A stretch of 64,000 nt of DNA from contig JAJVDF010000003.1 of NCBI GenBank assembly GCA_022410635.1, positions 2,173,235 to 2,237,234 of the forward strand. Reading direction: 5' to 3'. The stretch is from Tretioscincus oriximinensis. Lineage: Eukaryota > Chordata > Lepidosauria > Squamata > Gymnophthalmidae. Each line of letters opens with the position of its first letter. Within the stretch, counting starts at the first letter, position 1. Below the pieces are notes generated by a model. It had not been told where the DNA came from. It saw nothing but the letters and a program-made list of their open reading frames with translations, and did no database searches. A program made the position numbers and the translations under genes. Shown piece after piece: positions 1-11,600 of the stretch.

Positions 1-26
1 GTATAAGAATCCAGTTCTTCTTCTAG
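1..26 (+). repeat. 3' tail of a tRNA-derived SINE (family A), cut by the window edge
   Basis: The first bases read GTATAAGAATCCAGTTCTTC. This matches the 3' end of the fuller SINE copies near 16.1, 48.4 and 61.1 kb, where the same string follows AAAGCAGG. Only the tail is in the window. Confidence 0.7.
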
Positions 27-2472
27 TAATACACTTTCACTAGATTGCATACTAATTATATTTAATTTCTTCTACTGTTAATGCTTTATGTTAATGCTAG
101 TAGAGGCTAACAGTTAAGAAGGCCATTAATGGAAAGGCCTTCTAGCCTATGCACCCCAATCCCTGATGCATTGTCTGTATGTTGCTCTGGGCAGCAGTTG
201 CTGCTTTTACTGCTGCTTTTCTGCCCGTCAGTGAAGCTGCCTGTTGGGACCAGTCAGATTAGACCAGGACCTTGTGTCAGTCTGTGTGTTCAGCCAAGGG
301 AGGCGGTTGCATTTTATTCCAGTTGACGAATAGTGTCCATTGCGTTCTATAGAGCGGCAGTTGTGATTTGTGGGCGCGAATAGTTAATGGAAGATGAGAA
401 AAAAAAGAACTTGAAAGACGACTGAATTCANTAAGAAACGTAAAATGAACTGTGAATTTGGTGCTGGAATCCTACAAAGTTGCTATCAGGAAGAAATCAA
501 GAAGTCCAGATGAAAAAAAAACTGTCAGCATTTGTGTTATCTGCTGTAATCAGTCTGGCTGCATAAAAACAAACCTGTGACAGTAACCAGAGTAAACCAA
601 ATATCTTATCTCTGAATGTTTTGAGTCAGAATACATCAACAAATGTATTCTGTGCCTGTTTTCTATATATAATTATTTCTTTATGTTGTTAAAGTTCTTG
701 TGTGTTATGGACAACTTAACTGTTTTTAAATGGTCCATACTAGTTATCTGTCAGCAGATCACATATTCTTGGTGATTGTGGTGTTGAGGACCACTGGGAC
801 TATGATCAACAGCAGTGGCAGCTGGCCTCTGGGTTCATTGGGTTCGGCGAACATTCAGAGATTAAAATAAATGATAAAATCTCCATAGAAAACAATGGAG
901 AACCATTGGCCAATCGTAGGCTTTCATAGAGTTTCTGCCAACAAATCAAAAAAATTCCAGGCAGCTTTGGGGTCATTGATCCCAGAACCAATGGGAGGGC
1001 TGCCTAGGAGATACTCCATCGAGGTGCCATTTTGTATTGACATTCAACTTGCAAACTGAGAGAGAGACCGGTAAGTGCTTGAATGTGCCTCCACCCAGCC
1101 ACTTNCCTAACTTTGCTTAGGCTGGAAGAACCNGCGCCCCCCCCCCCCCCCNGCCCCAAACTGCACCAGCTGTCACTAGTCAACAGCCTTCTTTTAGGCA
1201 GAGGGAAAGGAGCCTAATGACCTTGAAGAAAAGCTTTGTGAGGTTTTCTTTTCATTTTGGATACTAAACAGCTAAGTTGGTGGCTGAGGATCCCATAGTG
1301 TCTACAAACAAATTAAATTTGGCAAGAACATTTCATCTTTGTTCAAGAGCTTTGTTGAAGGGCATTTCTGAGTTTTCCCCACCATGCAGTAGGAATGGTG
1401 TTGTGTGGGTTTTGCTGCCAGCAAAAGAACAGAATGATTTACTATTTGTAGCAGACACCCATGGTTCTACAAGCAGTGAGAAAGGACTAATTTGATCCTG
1501 ACAGGATTTCTGCTGGTGTGTGGGTAGCTGCACAAACTTCATTGGTTTGGAGGTGCAGAGAGAGATTCCAATGTGCCCCAGGCCCAATGGTAGCAACACG
1601 TTGGACCAGCGGTGCATGGCTACCATTTTCTTGGATTTACAGGCTCCCTAGGGGTAGTGGGTATGAATATTCCCCTTTTCTTGGGGACTGTTTTAATTTC
1701 CTCTACACAGTCTGGTGGCCAGCAGTTCAGAACCACTGGGAAGCCAGTAGTGGCAGTTTCCGGCTCTTTCTTAACTACTAGACATCCAGACAACATGACG
1801 GAGAGTCAAACAGCCCCCGAGGAAACAAGAATATTAATTTTCTTTATCCCCTGGGTCTAGGGAACCTGTGCACCCAGGAAAATGGCTTCTGTGAAGATGA
1901 AGTGTAGAAAAGTACATGAGGCAATTTGCCCCAGATATTTAAATGCCAGAAAGGTTGACCTATAATCATGTTGTGATTTAAATGAGTGCAAAATGCTTGG
2001 AAATACACATTAACAGGTTGACATTTCTACTCCAATTTTTATCAAAATGTCTCTAAGTGGGTTACAGACTGTATCTGATATATATATATATTCTAATGCT
2101 TTATTGAAGAGAGTACAAGTATATAAACAGTGACAATACTTAATATCAACAAAAGTGGTACATAATAAACAAATGAAAAAGTGTCTGTGTTAATTGTAAA
2201 CAACTGCAACATCAGCAACAAGCGGCATAGTTGCACAATAATACAACAGGTCAAATCTGAGAGTACCATATCATTACTGGCTAACATGACTGGGGAAAAA
2301 CCAAAGATCAATAAATGTAGAAGCCGCTTAATACTGATGGTGGTCTAGGATGGATAGAACAACCAATATAAGGATTTCTCCTGGCAGACTGTATCTACTA
2401 AATTGATGACTCCTGTTTTTGTGGCTTCCAGTTTGTACACAAAATTGCTTACTTGAGATTGATTGCTCACAG
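27..2472. other. TULP3 intron or upstream sequence, no exon recognised
   Basis: I see no tubby-family exon here. The short open frames resemble nothing I know and lack paired splice sites. Visible items are a poly-C tract with flanking Ns at 1133-1152 (probable sequencing trouble), a TA run near 2079-2090, and an AT-rich stretch at 2090-2330 that contains an inverted AATAAA and could be a decayed minus-strand retroelement end. The N-terminal TULP3 exons are expected upstream of base 1. Confidence 0.5.
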
Positions 2473-2606
2473 GTATCTCTGGGAGTATGAATTTTGATGA
2501 GGAGGACACTGAGGAAGATGAAGAAACAAAGAAATGCTCAGGATCCAATTCACCCTGTATAGAACCTCAGAGACCTCCTTCCGCAAGCAGCCAAAAATCT
2601 CCTGTG
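2473..2606 (+). CDS. TULP3: TULP3 exon: acidic, Ser/Pro-rich linker
   Basis: The acceptor is GCTCACAG and the donor is GTG|GTAAGC. The exon starts with two bases of a split codon and ends in phase 0. It encodes [10 protein letters not shown], an acidic run (Asp/Glu/Thr), then [11 protein letters not shown]. This matches the poorly conserved linker between the IFT-A-binding N-terminus and the tubby domain of TULP3 (human has a NFDEE and a SASSQ block in the same order). The acidic run is longer here than in human TULP3. It is the least conserved exon in the window, so the exact 5' boundary is less sure. Confidence 0.8.
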
Positions 2607-5600
2607 GTAAGCTCATATTCCTGTTTGTTTTTTGAGATAATAGTCTTGATTTAGCTTTATGCTTTTGGTGATAGTCAATTTTTTAACAGATTCAACCTGT
2701 GGAGTATTATTAGTGGATTATCTTCATATTTGAGAAGACATATTGGGAAATGAGAAGTCCGATATTCAATTTTGATTGGGCTTTGAAATTTTAGAATTGC
2801 ACAAAATCCATGGAGGCCAGGTTTATCAATAACAACTAGCTCTGCCTCTTGGTTTGAGGGACAAACAGGATTTCTCCACATTGCAGGTAGTTGAAAGCAA
2901 GGACATCTGGGGTAATGGCTAGAGTGTTAGATTTTTATCTAGAAGTCTCTCGGTTTGATTCTGTCCTCCTTCACAAAAGCCATCTGGATGACCTTGGGTT
3001 GGTCACAGTTCTTTGGAGCTATCTCAGCCCCACCTATTTCACAGGTTGTCTTTTGTAAAGAGAAAAATAGAAGGTTGTGGAAGCCACTTTGATTGCCTTC
3101 AGGATGAGAAAAGTGGGGTATAAAAATGACGAGACCAAGTCCTTCTCATTATTATTATTACTTGCTTGGTGGGTTACTGTATTCTAAAGGATGCTGGACT
3201 AAATGAGCTGTGACCCAATCCAGCAGGGCTCCTCTTATCATTGCCCTTAATAATTGATCTGTATTCTGTTTAGTCAGATTTGTTTTTACTATTTTCTCAA
3301 AGAGACAGACATGTTCTTTGCCTTTTTTGGCAGAAAGAGCACCGTATTACTTACCTTTGCCACAGGTAATAAACAGGTTAAATATTTCTGAGTTGTGTGC
3401 ATTGTGAGGGGTGCTTCCTTTCTTTTTTTGTTTTCTAAATAAATTTCTCCCCCAGGAAATGGGTGCTTCTTGCATAGCCCTGCCTCAAACAGAAGCCCAG
3501 CTGGGAGAGGTGGAAAATTTAGAGGAGTTTGTGCTGCGTCCGGCACCACGTGGCCTAACACTAAAGTGTCGTATCACGAGGGATAAGAAGGGGATGGATC
3601 GAGGCCTATTTCCTACCTACTATATGCACCTAGAACGTGATGACAACAGAAAGGTACTTTTAACATCAAAATAACCTGGCTTGAATTTGTAGAAAATAGA
3701 AGCATGGAAAAGAAATAACTCTTCAGGTTGGAAATATAATAAATGTTGTAGAAAAGGAAAGGGAAGCACAAGTAGTGGACTGCTGTTCTTCTGTGATCTG
3801 TGTGGGGTCAAGATTGACTGTGTTTCTTGCTTGAAGTGTTTCTTGCAGGAAAAGAGGGGTGCAGTCCTGCAACAATTTGATCACTGTTCTTCCTTACCTG
3901 GCCTTTATTCTCTCATAATAACTGCAGCCACTCTAAAAGACCAGGTTGACCTTTGCCACTTATTTAAGGACTATAGATCAGTATGGTTGCTACTGAAGCC
4001 AAATGTTTAATCTATTCTCTAAGTTTAACTGGATATGCTGATTAAAAATTTAGATTATTAATTTCTACTCCTTATCTCTACTATTAAGACTCGAATCGCT
4101 GAGTCTAAGTTTCCAAGGACTGTCATTAGTCTTTATGGATCAATGACAGGGCCTGGAATGTTCAACTCAGTGGCAAAGTAGGCCGGTCGGTTGGCCATCC
4201 CATATTTATTTATTTTTATTCATTTATTTACATTTTTTGCCGCCCTATACCCATAGGTCTCAGGGTGGTTAACAATAAAACCATAATTTTAACACATTAA
4301 AAACAGCCTTTTCTAAAAATGGGGAGGAGACAGTAGTTTTCTAACCAAAGGCCAGGCCAAAGACGTGCGTCTTTAAGCATTTTCTGAAAGTGCACAGAGA
4401 TGGTGATTGACGCACCTCAAGGGGGAGACTATTCCATAGTCTGGGGGCTGCCACAGAGAAGGCCCTATTCCGGGTTCCCACCCTCTCTGCCAATGAGGGT
4501 GGTGGTACAGTAAGGAGGGCCTCCCCTGCAGATCTTAGGGCACGAGCAGGCTCATATGGGAGAAGGCGTTCCTTTAGTTATTTGGGGCCCAAGTTATGTA
4601 AGGCTTTAAAGGTTAGAGTTAATACCTTGAATTGGGTTCAGTAGCAAATTGGCAGCCAGTGCAGTTCTTTCAGGACCGGTGTGATATGTGTCCGGCCAGC
4701 TGTTCTGGTCAGCAGTCTAGGGGCTGCATTCTGCACCAGCTGCAGCTTCCAAACCGTTTTCAAGGGCAGCCCCATATAGAGTGCATTACAATAGTCCAAC
4801 CTGGAAGTTACCAGAGCGTGGATCACTGTGGCCAGATCATCCCTGACCAGAAGTGGCCGCAACTTGCGAACTAGACGTAGCTGGAAATAGGCACTCCTGG
4901 CCACCGCCTCCACCTGATCTTCAAAGGATCCAGAAGCACCCCTAGATTTCACACCCATCCCTTATAGGGCAATTTAACCCCATCCAGGACAGGGTGCCTA
5001 CTCACTTCATGGGCCCGTGATGAAGAGACACACAGCACCTCCGTCTTGTCTGGATTCAGCTTCAATTTGTTGGCNCCTATCCAGCCCATCACTGCCTCCA
5101 GCTACCTGTCTACTCTTCAACCGCCTCTCCTGATTCAGATGGAACAGAGAGATAGAGCTGAGTGTCATCTGCATATTGATGACACTTCACACCAAATCTC
5201 CTGATGACCTCTCCCAGCGACTTCATATAGTTGTTAAACAGCATGGGAGAGAGGATCGAACCCTGAGGAACCCCACAAGTGAGCTCCCAGGGTGTCGAGC
5301 AAAACTCCCCCACCACCACTCTCTGGAGACGGCCTTGGAGATAGAAGCGGAAACACTGCAATGCCTTGCCACCAACTCCTAAACTCCTCAGCCTCCCCAG
5401 GAGGATACCATGGTCAATGGTATAAAAAGCTGCTGAGAGGTCCAGGAGGACCAACAGTGGTGTATTCCCCCTGTCCCTCTCCTGGAGAAGGTTATCAACT
5501 AGGGCGACCAAGGCGGTTTCCGTGCTGTGACCATGCCTGAAGCCAGATTGAAATGGGTCTAGATAATCCGTTTCTTCCAAGCATGCTTGCAGTTGAACAG

Positions 5601-8600
5601 CCACGGCCCTCTCCAGAACCTTGCCCAGGAAGGGTATGTTGGCCACCAGGCGGTAGTTGTTTAACTCTTCTGGGTCCAGGGAAGGCTTCTTGATGACAGG
5701 GCGCACCACCGCCTCTTTAAGAGCCAGTGGAGAGGGCAGCCTCCAAAGAGAGGGCAGGATACTAGATGACAGGGATTTCTTCCTTTTTTTTCCTTCAACA
5801 GTATCTTCCTTCCTTCTCCTCTTCTGGACTTAATATAATTCCAGTGTTGAGATGCAGGATGTGATATCCGTTGCTGTGACATGAAATAAAATGTGATCCA
5901 TGATTCAAACTGATCATTAGGGGATCCACTTATATTTTCCTCAAAAGTTTTAATCTTGACTAAATTATTTATATAACCAGGTATTCCTTCTTGCGGGGAG
6001 AAAAAGGAAAAAGAGCAAAACATCGAATTATCTCATTTCAATTGATCCAACGGACCTATCTAGAGAAGGAGAAAGTTTTGTTGGAAAACTCAGGTGAGAC
6101 TTCCTAAATATATGGATGTATAAAGCTTTCTTGCTTATCAGCTTTTTATCCACTATTCCAGGATCACATGCAAAGCCTCATCTTTGCTTGTTAAGATCCA
6201 TTTTCACTGCTTAGGTATGCTAGCTTTAAATGGACAGATTTTATCATTGTATAATGGAATGAATAAAGTTTGAAATAATCAATAGTATTAGAGTTAACAT
6301 TGGGAATTCTAGCAGTAAAGAAGAAAGGAAGGTAACATGGAACCAGGTTAAAAATCATGCAGAATGTAAAGGGTGAGAACATCAAGATAAAATTTTATAA
6401 AGTCTTCCAATTTTGATTGTAAAATTGTAAACTTAATACTATCAGCCTGTTGGAGATTCTGGGAATGGAGTGTGGATTTTTCTTTTTCATTATTTGTTAT
6501 TTGCAATGTTATTTGTTATTTATTTTTATATGTAAATTTATTTGTGTGTGTGTGGGTTCTTAGAAGTATGTATATATGTTTGTTTTAATTAATGTTTTTT
6601 AAAAGAGAATGTTGATTTAGATTGGGCCTGGAAAGTTCATATTTTTTAAATTTCTGAGCCCTGCTGCTGAAGAGCAGTTATAATTTTGAGTTCTTTGTAG
6701 TGTTTCCAAGAGAAGAAAATGTAGTAAAGTGTTCTCTAACCTTAGGTCAAATCTTATGGGAACTAAGTTTACTGTCTACGATCATGGGGTCAGTCCATTT
6801 AAGGCACAGGGGCTTGTGGAAAAAGCCCATACTCGCCATGAGCTGGCTGCCATTTTTTATGTAAGTAAATTGTCAACTATACTTGGGACGGGGGCATATT
6901 GTATATAGCAGTTTTGTATTGTCAGCATCTAACAGTTTTTGAGGGAAACTTAGTGGTATACACAGGGTCCCAGTTGTCAACAGTAACAAACCTCGAGTTC
7001 ACAGCTGGTAAAAGTTTTGGTTTCATGATTCTTAGTTGTATTTCTCCCTGGTTTTTTATGCCTTTTTTACAATGACAAGTGCTTATTATAAAGCTTGAAT
7101 GCCCAGCAGCTTCACAAAACTGACAGCAGCAGGCCAAATGTGAGGAGGGTGAGACGGAACTGTTGTTGTCCTGGCAGTGGGACATGTTGGGAAGTTTATT
7201 TATTTATACATATACCCCACCCTGTTGATCTCAGCACAGCCAACAAGAAAAACAACAATACAAAATTGTCATATTAAAACAGTATCTGTAGTCTGAACCG
7301 CAGGCAGCCTCTTCTGCTCAGCCTGGGTGGGGACCTGCCCTGTGGACTATAGCTCCCAACTTGTACCACATCTAGACCCGCCTGTATGGAAGGGAGGATT
7401 CCTCTTTTTCTATTTGAGCTACTGCACCCACCGGAAACTTGGTTTCTGCCTTAATGCTTCATTACCGGAAGATGTTTCAAGTACCCATCTACCATTAATT
7501 GTTGGCGTGTAGTCCACCACATACTGAAGACTTTACTTTATGTATCAGCTTTTATTTAAAATTAAGGTTTTTGGGGTAAGCAAATCTGAACAAAATCTAT
7601 CTCTGTATTTTAATTATATTTTATTATATTTATTTATTGTATCATCCTGTCATGACTAAGGAGAAAGGAATTTTTTATTCATACGTAACTACAAGTACCG
7701 GTATCTCCACAGACATAAATTTCAAATACATTAGTGAAAGACACTGACATATAGACTAATCTATTGTTTTATATGTAGATTATAGTTTGCAGAACACTGT
7801 AAAACAAAATGATAGGAATGGATATGCATCTTTTCTTTTTTCCTAATCTAATTGGAATTGTATATTTCTAATTAATCTTTTCCCATATGTCTTTTTTTTT
7901 AAAAAGGAAACCAATGTTTTAGGATTCAAAGGACCTCGGAAAATGTCAGTCATTATTCCAGGAATGAACCTGAATCATGAGCGCATTCCAATCAGACCAC
8001 GAAATGTAAGTGAACAATAGAGTTAGCTTTGAGATGTGAGAAAATTAGATTCTGCATTTGTGTAACTTCTTAGGCAACATACCAACTAAAAATTTCATTA
8101 TTTAATTTTTTTCTCAGTAATAAAGGTGGTGTGTATATGTGTGTGCATGCAGAAGAACTATTGAATTTTGAATCCCCAAATCTTCAACTCTCAAGCATTC
8201 CTAATTCTATGGACTGAAAGAGGAAATAATTGCCTGATAATAACAGCAGTCAGCTTTTATAAGGGAACTATGCTATTAATTGGCAAACAACAGGATGGGA
8301 GAAAATAAGCTGTTACTAACAGAGGAATAAAAAGAAGTGACAAGGTTGATATATAAATTACTATAAAGAAATCAAGTTATAGTTGAAAGAGAAATACAAA
8401 ATAAATGGTCTCCAGGAATAGATTATAGTAGTTCTTTAATAATTTGAGTACTATAAGGAATGAAAAAATATGCATGTGAAACAGTTAAAAATGAGATTGT
8501 TTTATAAATGCTATAAAATACTTGATCAGTTGACTCATATCATTAATAATAGCCTAATTTTCTGGAATGGTCAGCAATTTAGAGGAGAATATTTATACTT

Positions 8601-11600
8601 AAGATGGAGTTATTAATACACTCAAGATCTTGAAATGCCTATTGGAGTGGCAATCTTATCATTATTAAGAAAGGTATCACTGAGTTCAACATGATAAACT
8701 CTGCCATTTTCTTTATGGCCCAGTGACAGAGCTTGGAATGTTGAACTCTGTGCCTGTAGGCTGTCATCTGTCCAATATGCATACGAGATGGCAGCCTCGC
8801 CAAAACTCAGACTGGCAGTGGCTGGTGTTTGCCATTTCTTTTTTTCATTTGAAAGAAAATATGGAAAGAAAGGGGGAGTTGGCAGTTGGACAGGAAGTGA
8901 AGTTCTCCTTTCTTGGTCATACCCAAGCCGCATTTGCAGGCTTCACCATTAGGAAACAAATAACACATAAAAAAACTATGCTTTTTTGTAAATTTGAAAG
9001 GAAACTAACAACAGAAGAACAAGAAATAATTGATAATGGCAGTCTATTCCTTTGCTGCAAATGGATAGAAAGATAAATCTAAGTAGATGTTGACAATTGG
9101 ATATACTGTGTGGTTTGTAATAAAATTTGATATAACATGAGAGGGACAGCATTATTATTTAGGCCTGAGTGTACTTGTTATTGCTAAAAACAAATGGGAA
9201 AAAATACTGAATTTATACGGTCTAAAGATTTTTTCTGTTATAAAAAGATAATAATGACTTTGGTAAAATGTGTGTATGTATGTGGTGGTGGTGGTGGGGG
9301 GGAAGAGATCTGTAGCAATCATAAATGATTTTTGTATATGTGTTAAATTATGTTAATTATTAATAATGAATAAAAATTGTAATAAAAAACCTCCCAAATT
9401 TTCCTGAGTTGCTGCCCTTTAGGAGGAGAAGAGGGTTGAGACAAAAATATATTTACTACTGTATTGCTTATATAACCTCTGTTCAGGCATTATTAAACTG
9501 TAAGCATTTAGCAGAGGAAAGACAGTGTATGCTGTCCTTATTTCCTTCATTCAGACCATGCTGAATTCAGTTCAGGGACCGAAAGAGACTTGTAAATGTC
9601 TTTGTCTGAATATGTTTCTAAATTCAGAGGAGTAGCTATGTTCGTCTGGATCAGAACTTCTAGCAACAGGTCTCATACCATCTTCGAAATGAACAAGAAA
9701 AAAATTGTTAGCAGGAGGTTTCATAAACTAAGCTTACTTCTTCATTGCAAACCTCAAAGGATCTATTCTGCATTGAATTACAGAGATTATTACCGTAATT
9801 AAATGTTTCCATATTTGGCCTAAATGCATCACTTTCAGGATATAAGCTACAAAGTCACTTCAGGTACCATTTTTAAAAAATCTTGTATGGCAAAAGTATG
9901 CAGATCAAATTGATAATGAAAAAATATTATTTCTTACTATGGAAAATATAGTGATAATGATGGTATTTTATTAATAGACTGAGTGTATTCTTGATGGGGT
10001 CCAAACCAGAAAGAAAGGTACCTTTTATTGAGCTGACCAAGTTGGACTACACTGATCATTGCAAAATGCACTCCCCCAAGAAATAGTAAATCATCTGATT
10101 CACCAAAGCAACTTGGTGTTCTTTATTTTAATATGACAGTATGCAACATCCAAGATTATGTCCATCTGGTATCTTTGCGGCCCTGGAGACTTAAATTGTA
10201 ATTTAATATTCCTTGACAATGTAAGGGGAGACCTGCTGAATGGGGCCAGAGCCTCTCTAGTACAGCATTTTTATCTCTCACAGTGGCCCACCAATTGCAC
10301 CTAGGCAGTCTGAAGCAGTAGCAGAAGGTGAAACCTTCATATTTGTATTGCCACATTTGGTTTGAAGCTACCTTTACCCATTAGTAAAAGCATAACTAAC
10401 ATGATGGGACAGATTCTTGGCAATTAAAGATTGCCATATATGTGCAATACATAATAATAGAGTACAAATAACAATGTATTACAGAGTAACAGAAGCTGAC
10501 ACTATCAGTATGTAGGTATCTCGATTTAGTTTATTTCATTTTATTTATCAGTCTCTGACATTGGCTTACCAATTATTGTGAGACAGGTTCTTGACTTCGG
10601 AGGATCTTTTAAACTTCTAAACATCATAGACATTTCTAAAAACAAGGACAATAGCAGGAAACTATATTTTTTTAATTTTGAAGGAAGGAGAAAGTACATA
10701 AGAACCCTGCTGCCCTGGGTTCCATAAGGAGCCCTGCTAAGTCGGACCAGAACCCATCTTGTCCAATTGCACCTAGGCACTCTCAAGCAGAAGGAAAAAC
10801 CCTCATTTGTTCTCGACTCCCTGCAAATGGTACTTCAGGAATACTGCCTGTTTCTCCTTGGAGCAGTATCAAGAGATCCATCTTAGTAGCTATTTTATAC
10901 CCTTCGCTTCCACAAACTTGTCTAATCCTGTCTTAAAGCTAGGGAAGTAAAGACCATGTGCTTATATATTTTTCCCCCTGTTGTGCAGGAGCACGAAAGC
11001 TTATTGGCAAAGTGGCAAAACAGAAACATGGAGAACCTGATAGAGCTGCACAATAAAGCTCCAGTGTGGAATGATGATACCCAGTCATATGTGTTAAACT
11101 TCCATGGAAGAGTCACCCAGGCATCCGTGAAGAACTTCCAGATTGTGCATGAAAATGACCGTAAGAGCTAAATCCCCTTGAAGGTCAAACCCTTAACCCA
11201 CTAGATGCCAAGCCAGGAAGGGGAGTTCATCTAGAGTCTAATACCAAGGGATTAAGTTATAACACCGTCATGGTCTCCTAATCGTGGTAAATTAGTCTGC
11301 ATCCAGACTAAAATTGTCATTTCATGATTTGTGATAAATGCTACTCCTGTTACAGTATTGGAAGAGTAATTGGTACTTTGGTAAAAGTAACTGTCATGGT
11401 GCAATAGCTCGTTATTCTGTAATTGCAGCCCAAACTTGGTAGTTGGCTTTCTACTGCTATCACTTATTAAAAGATTGTAGGACAGGCAGAATTGACTTTT
11501 AATGATAGTACAGTGATGGCTGATGATGCAGAGTCTCCTCCTCAGACACCAGGGAAGTGGTGATCAATTCAGTGCAATGGGGTGCATTATATCTCACTTA

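Larger units (their letters stand above)
8006..10988. other. TULP3 intron, mostly unassigned
   Basis: A 3-kb intron. Recognisable pieces are two minus-strand CR1 ends (10190-10360 and 10690-10945), a short AGTAGCTATGTTCGTCTGGA block at 9632-9651 typical of the fold-back family described at 33.1 kb, and a (GGT)n/G run at 9281-9304. The open frame on the plus strand at 8723-9076 has no splice support and no similarity I recognise. Confidence 0.5.

Noticed and set aside
1333..1860. A possible TULP3 N-terminal exon
   Set aside because: Neither strand gives the basic RQAKLDYQ-type IFT-A-binding motif or in-phase splice sites.
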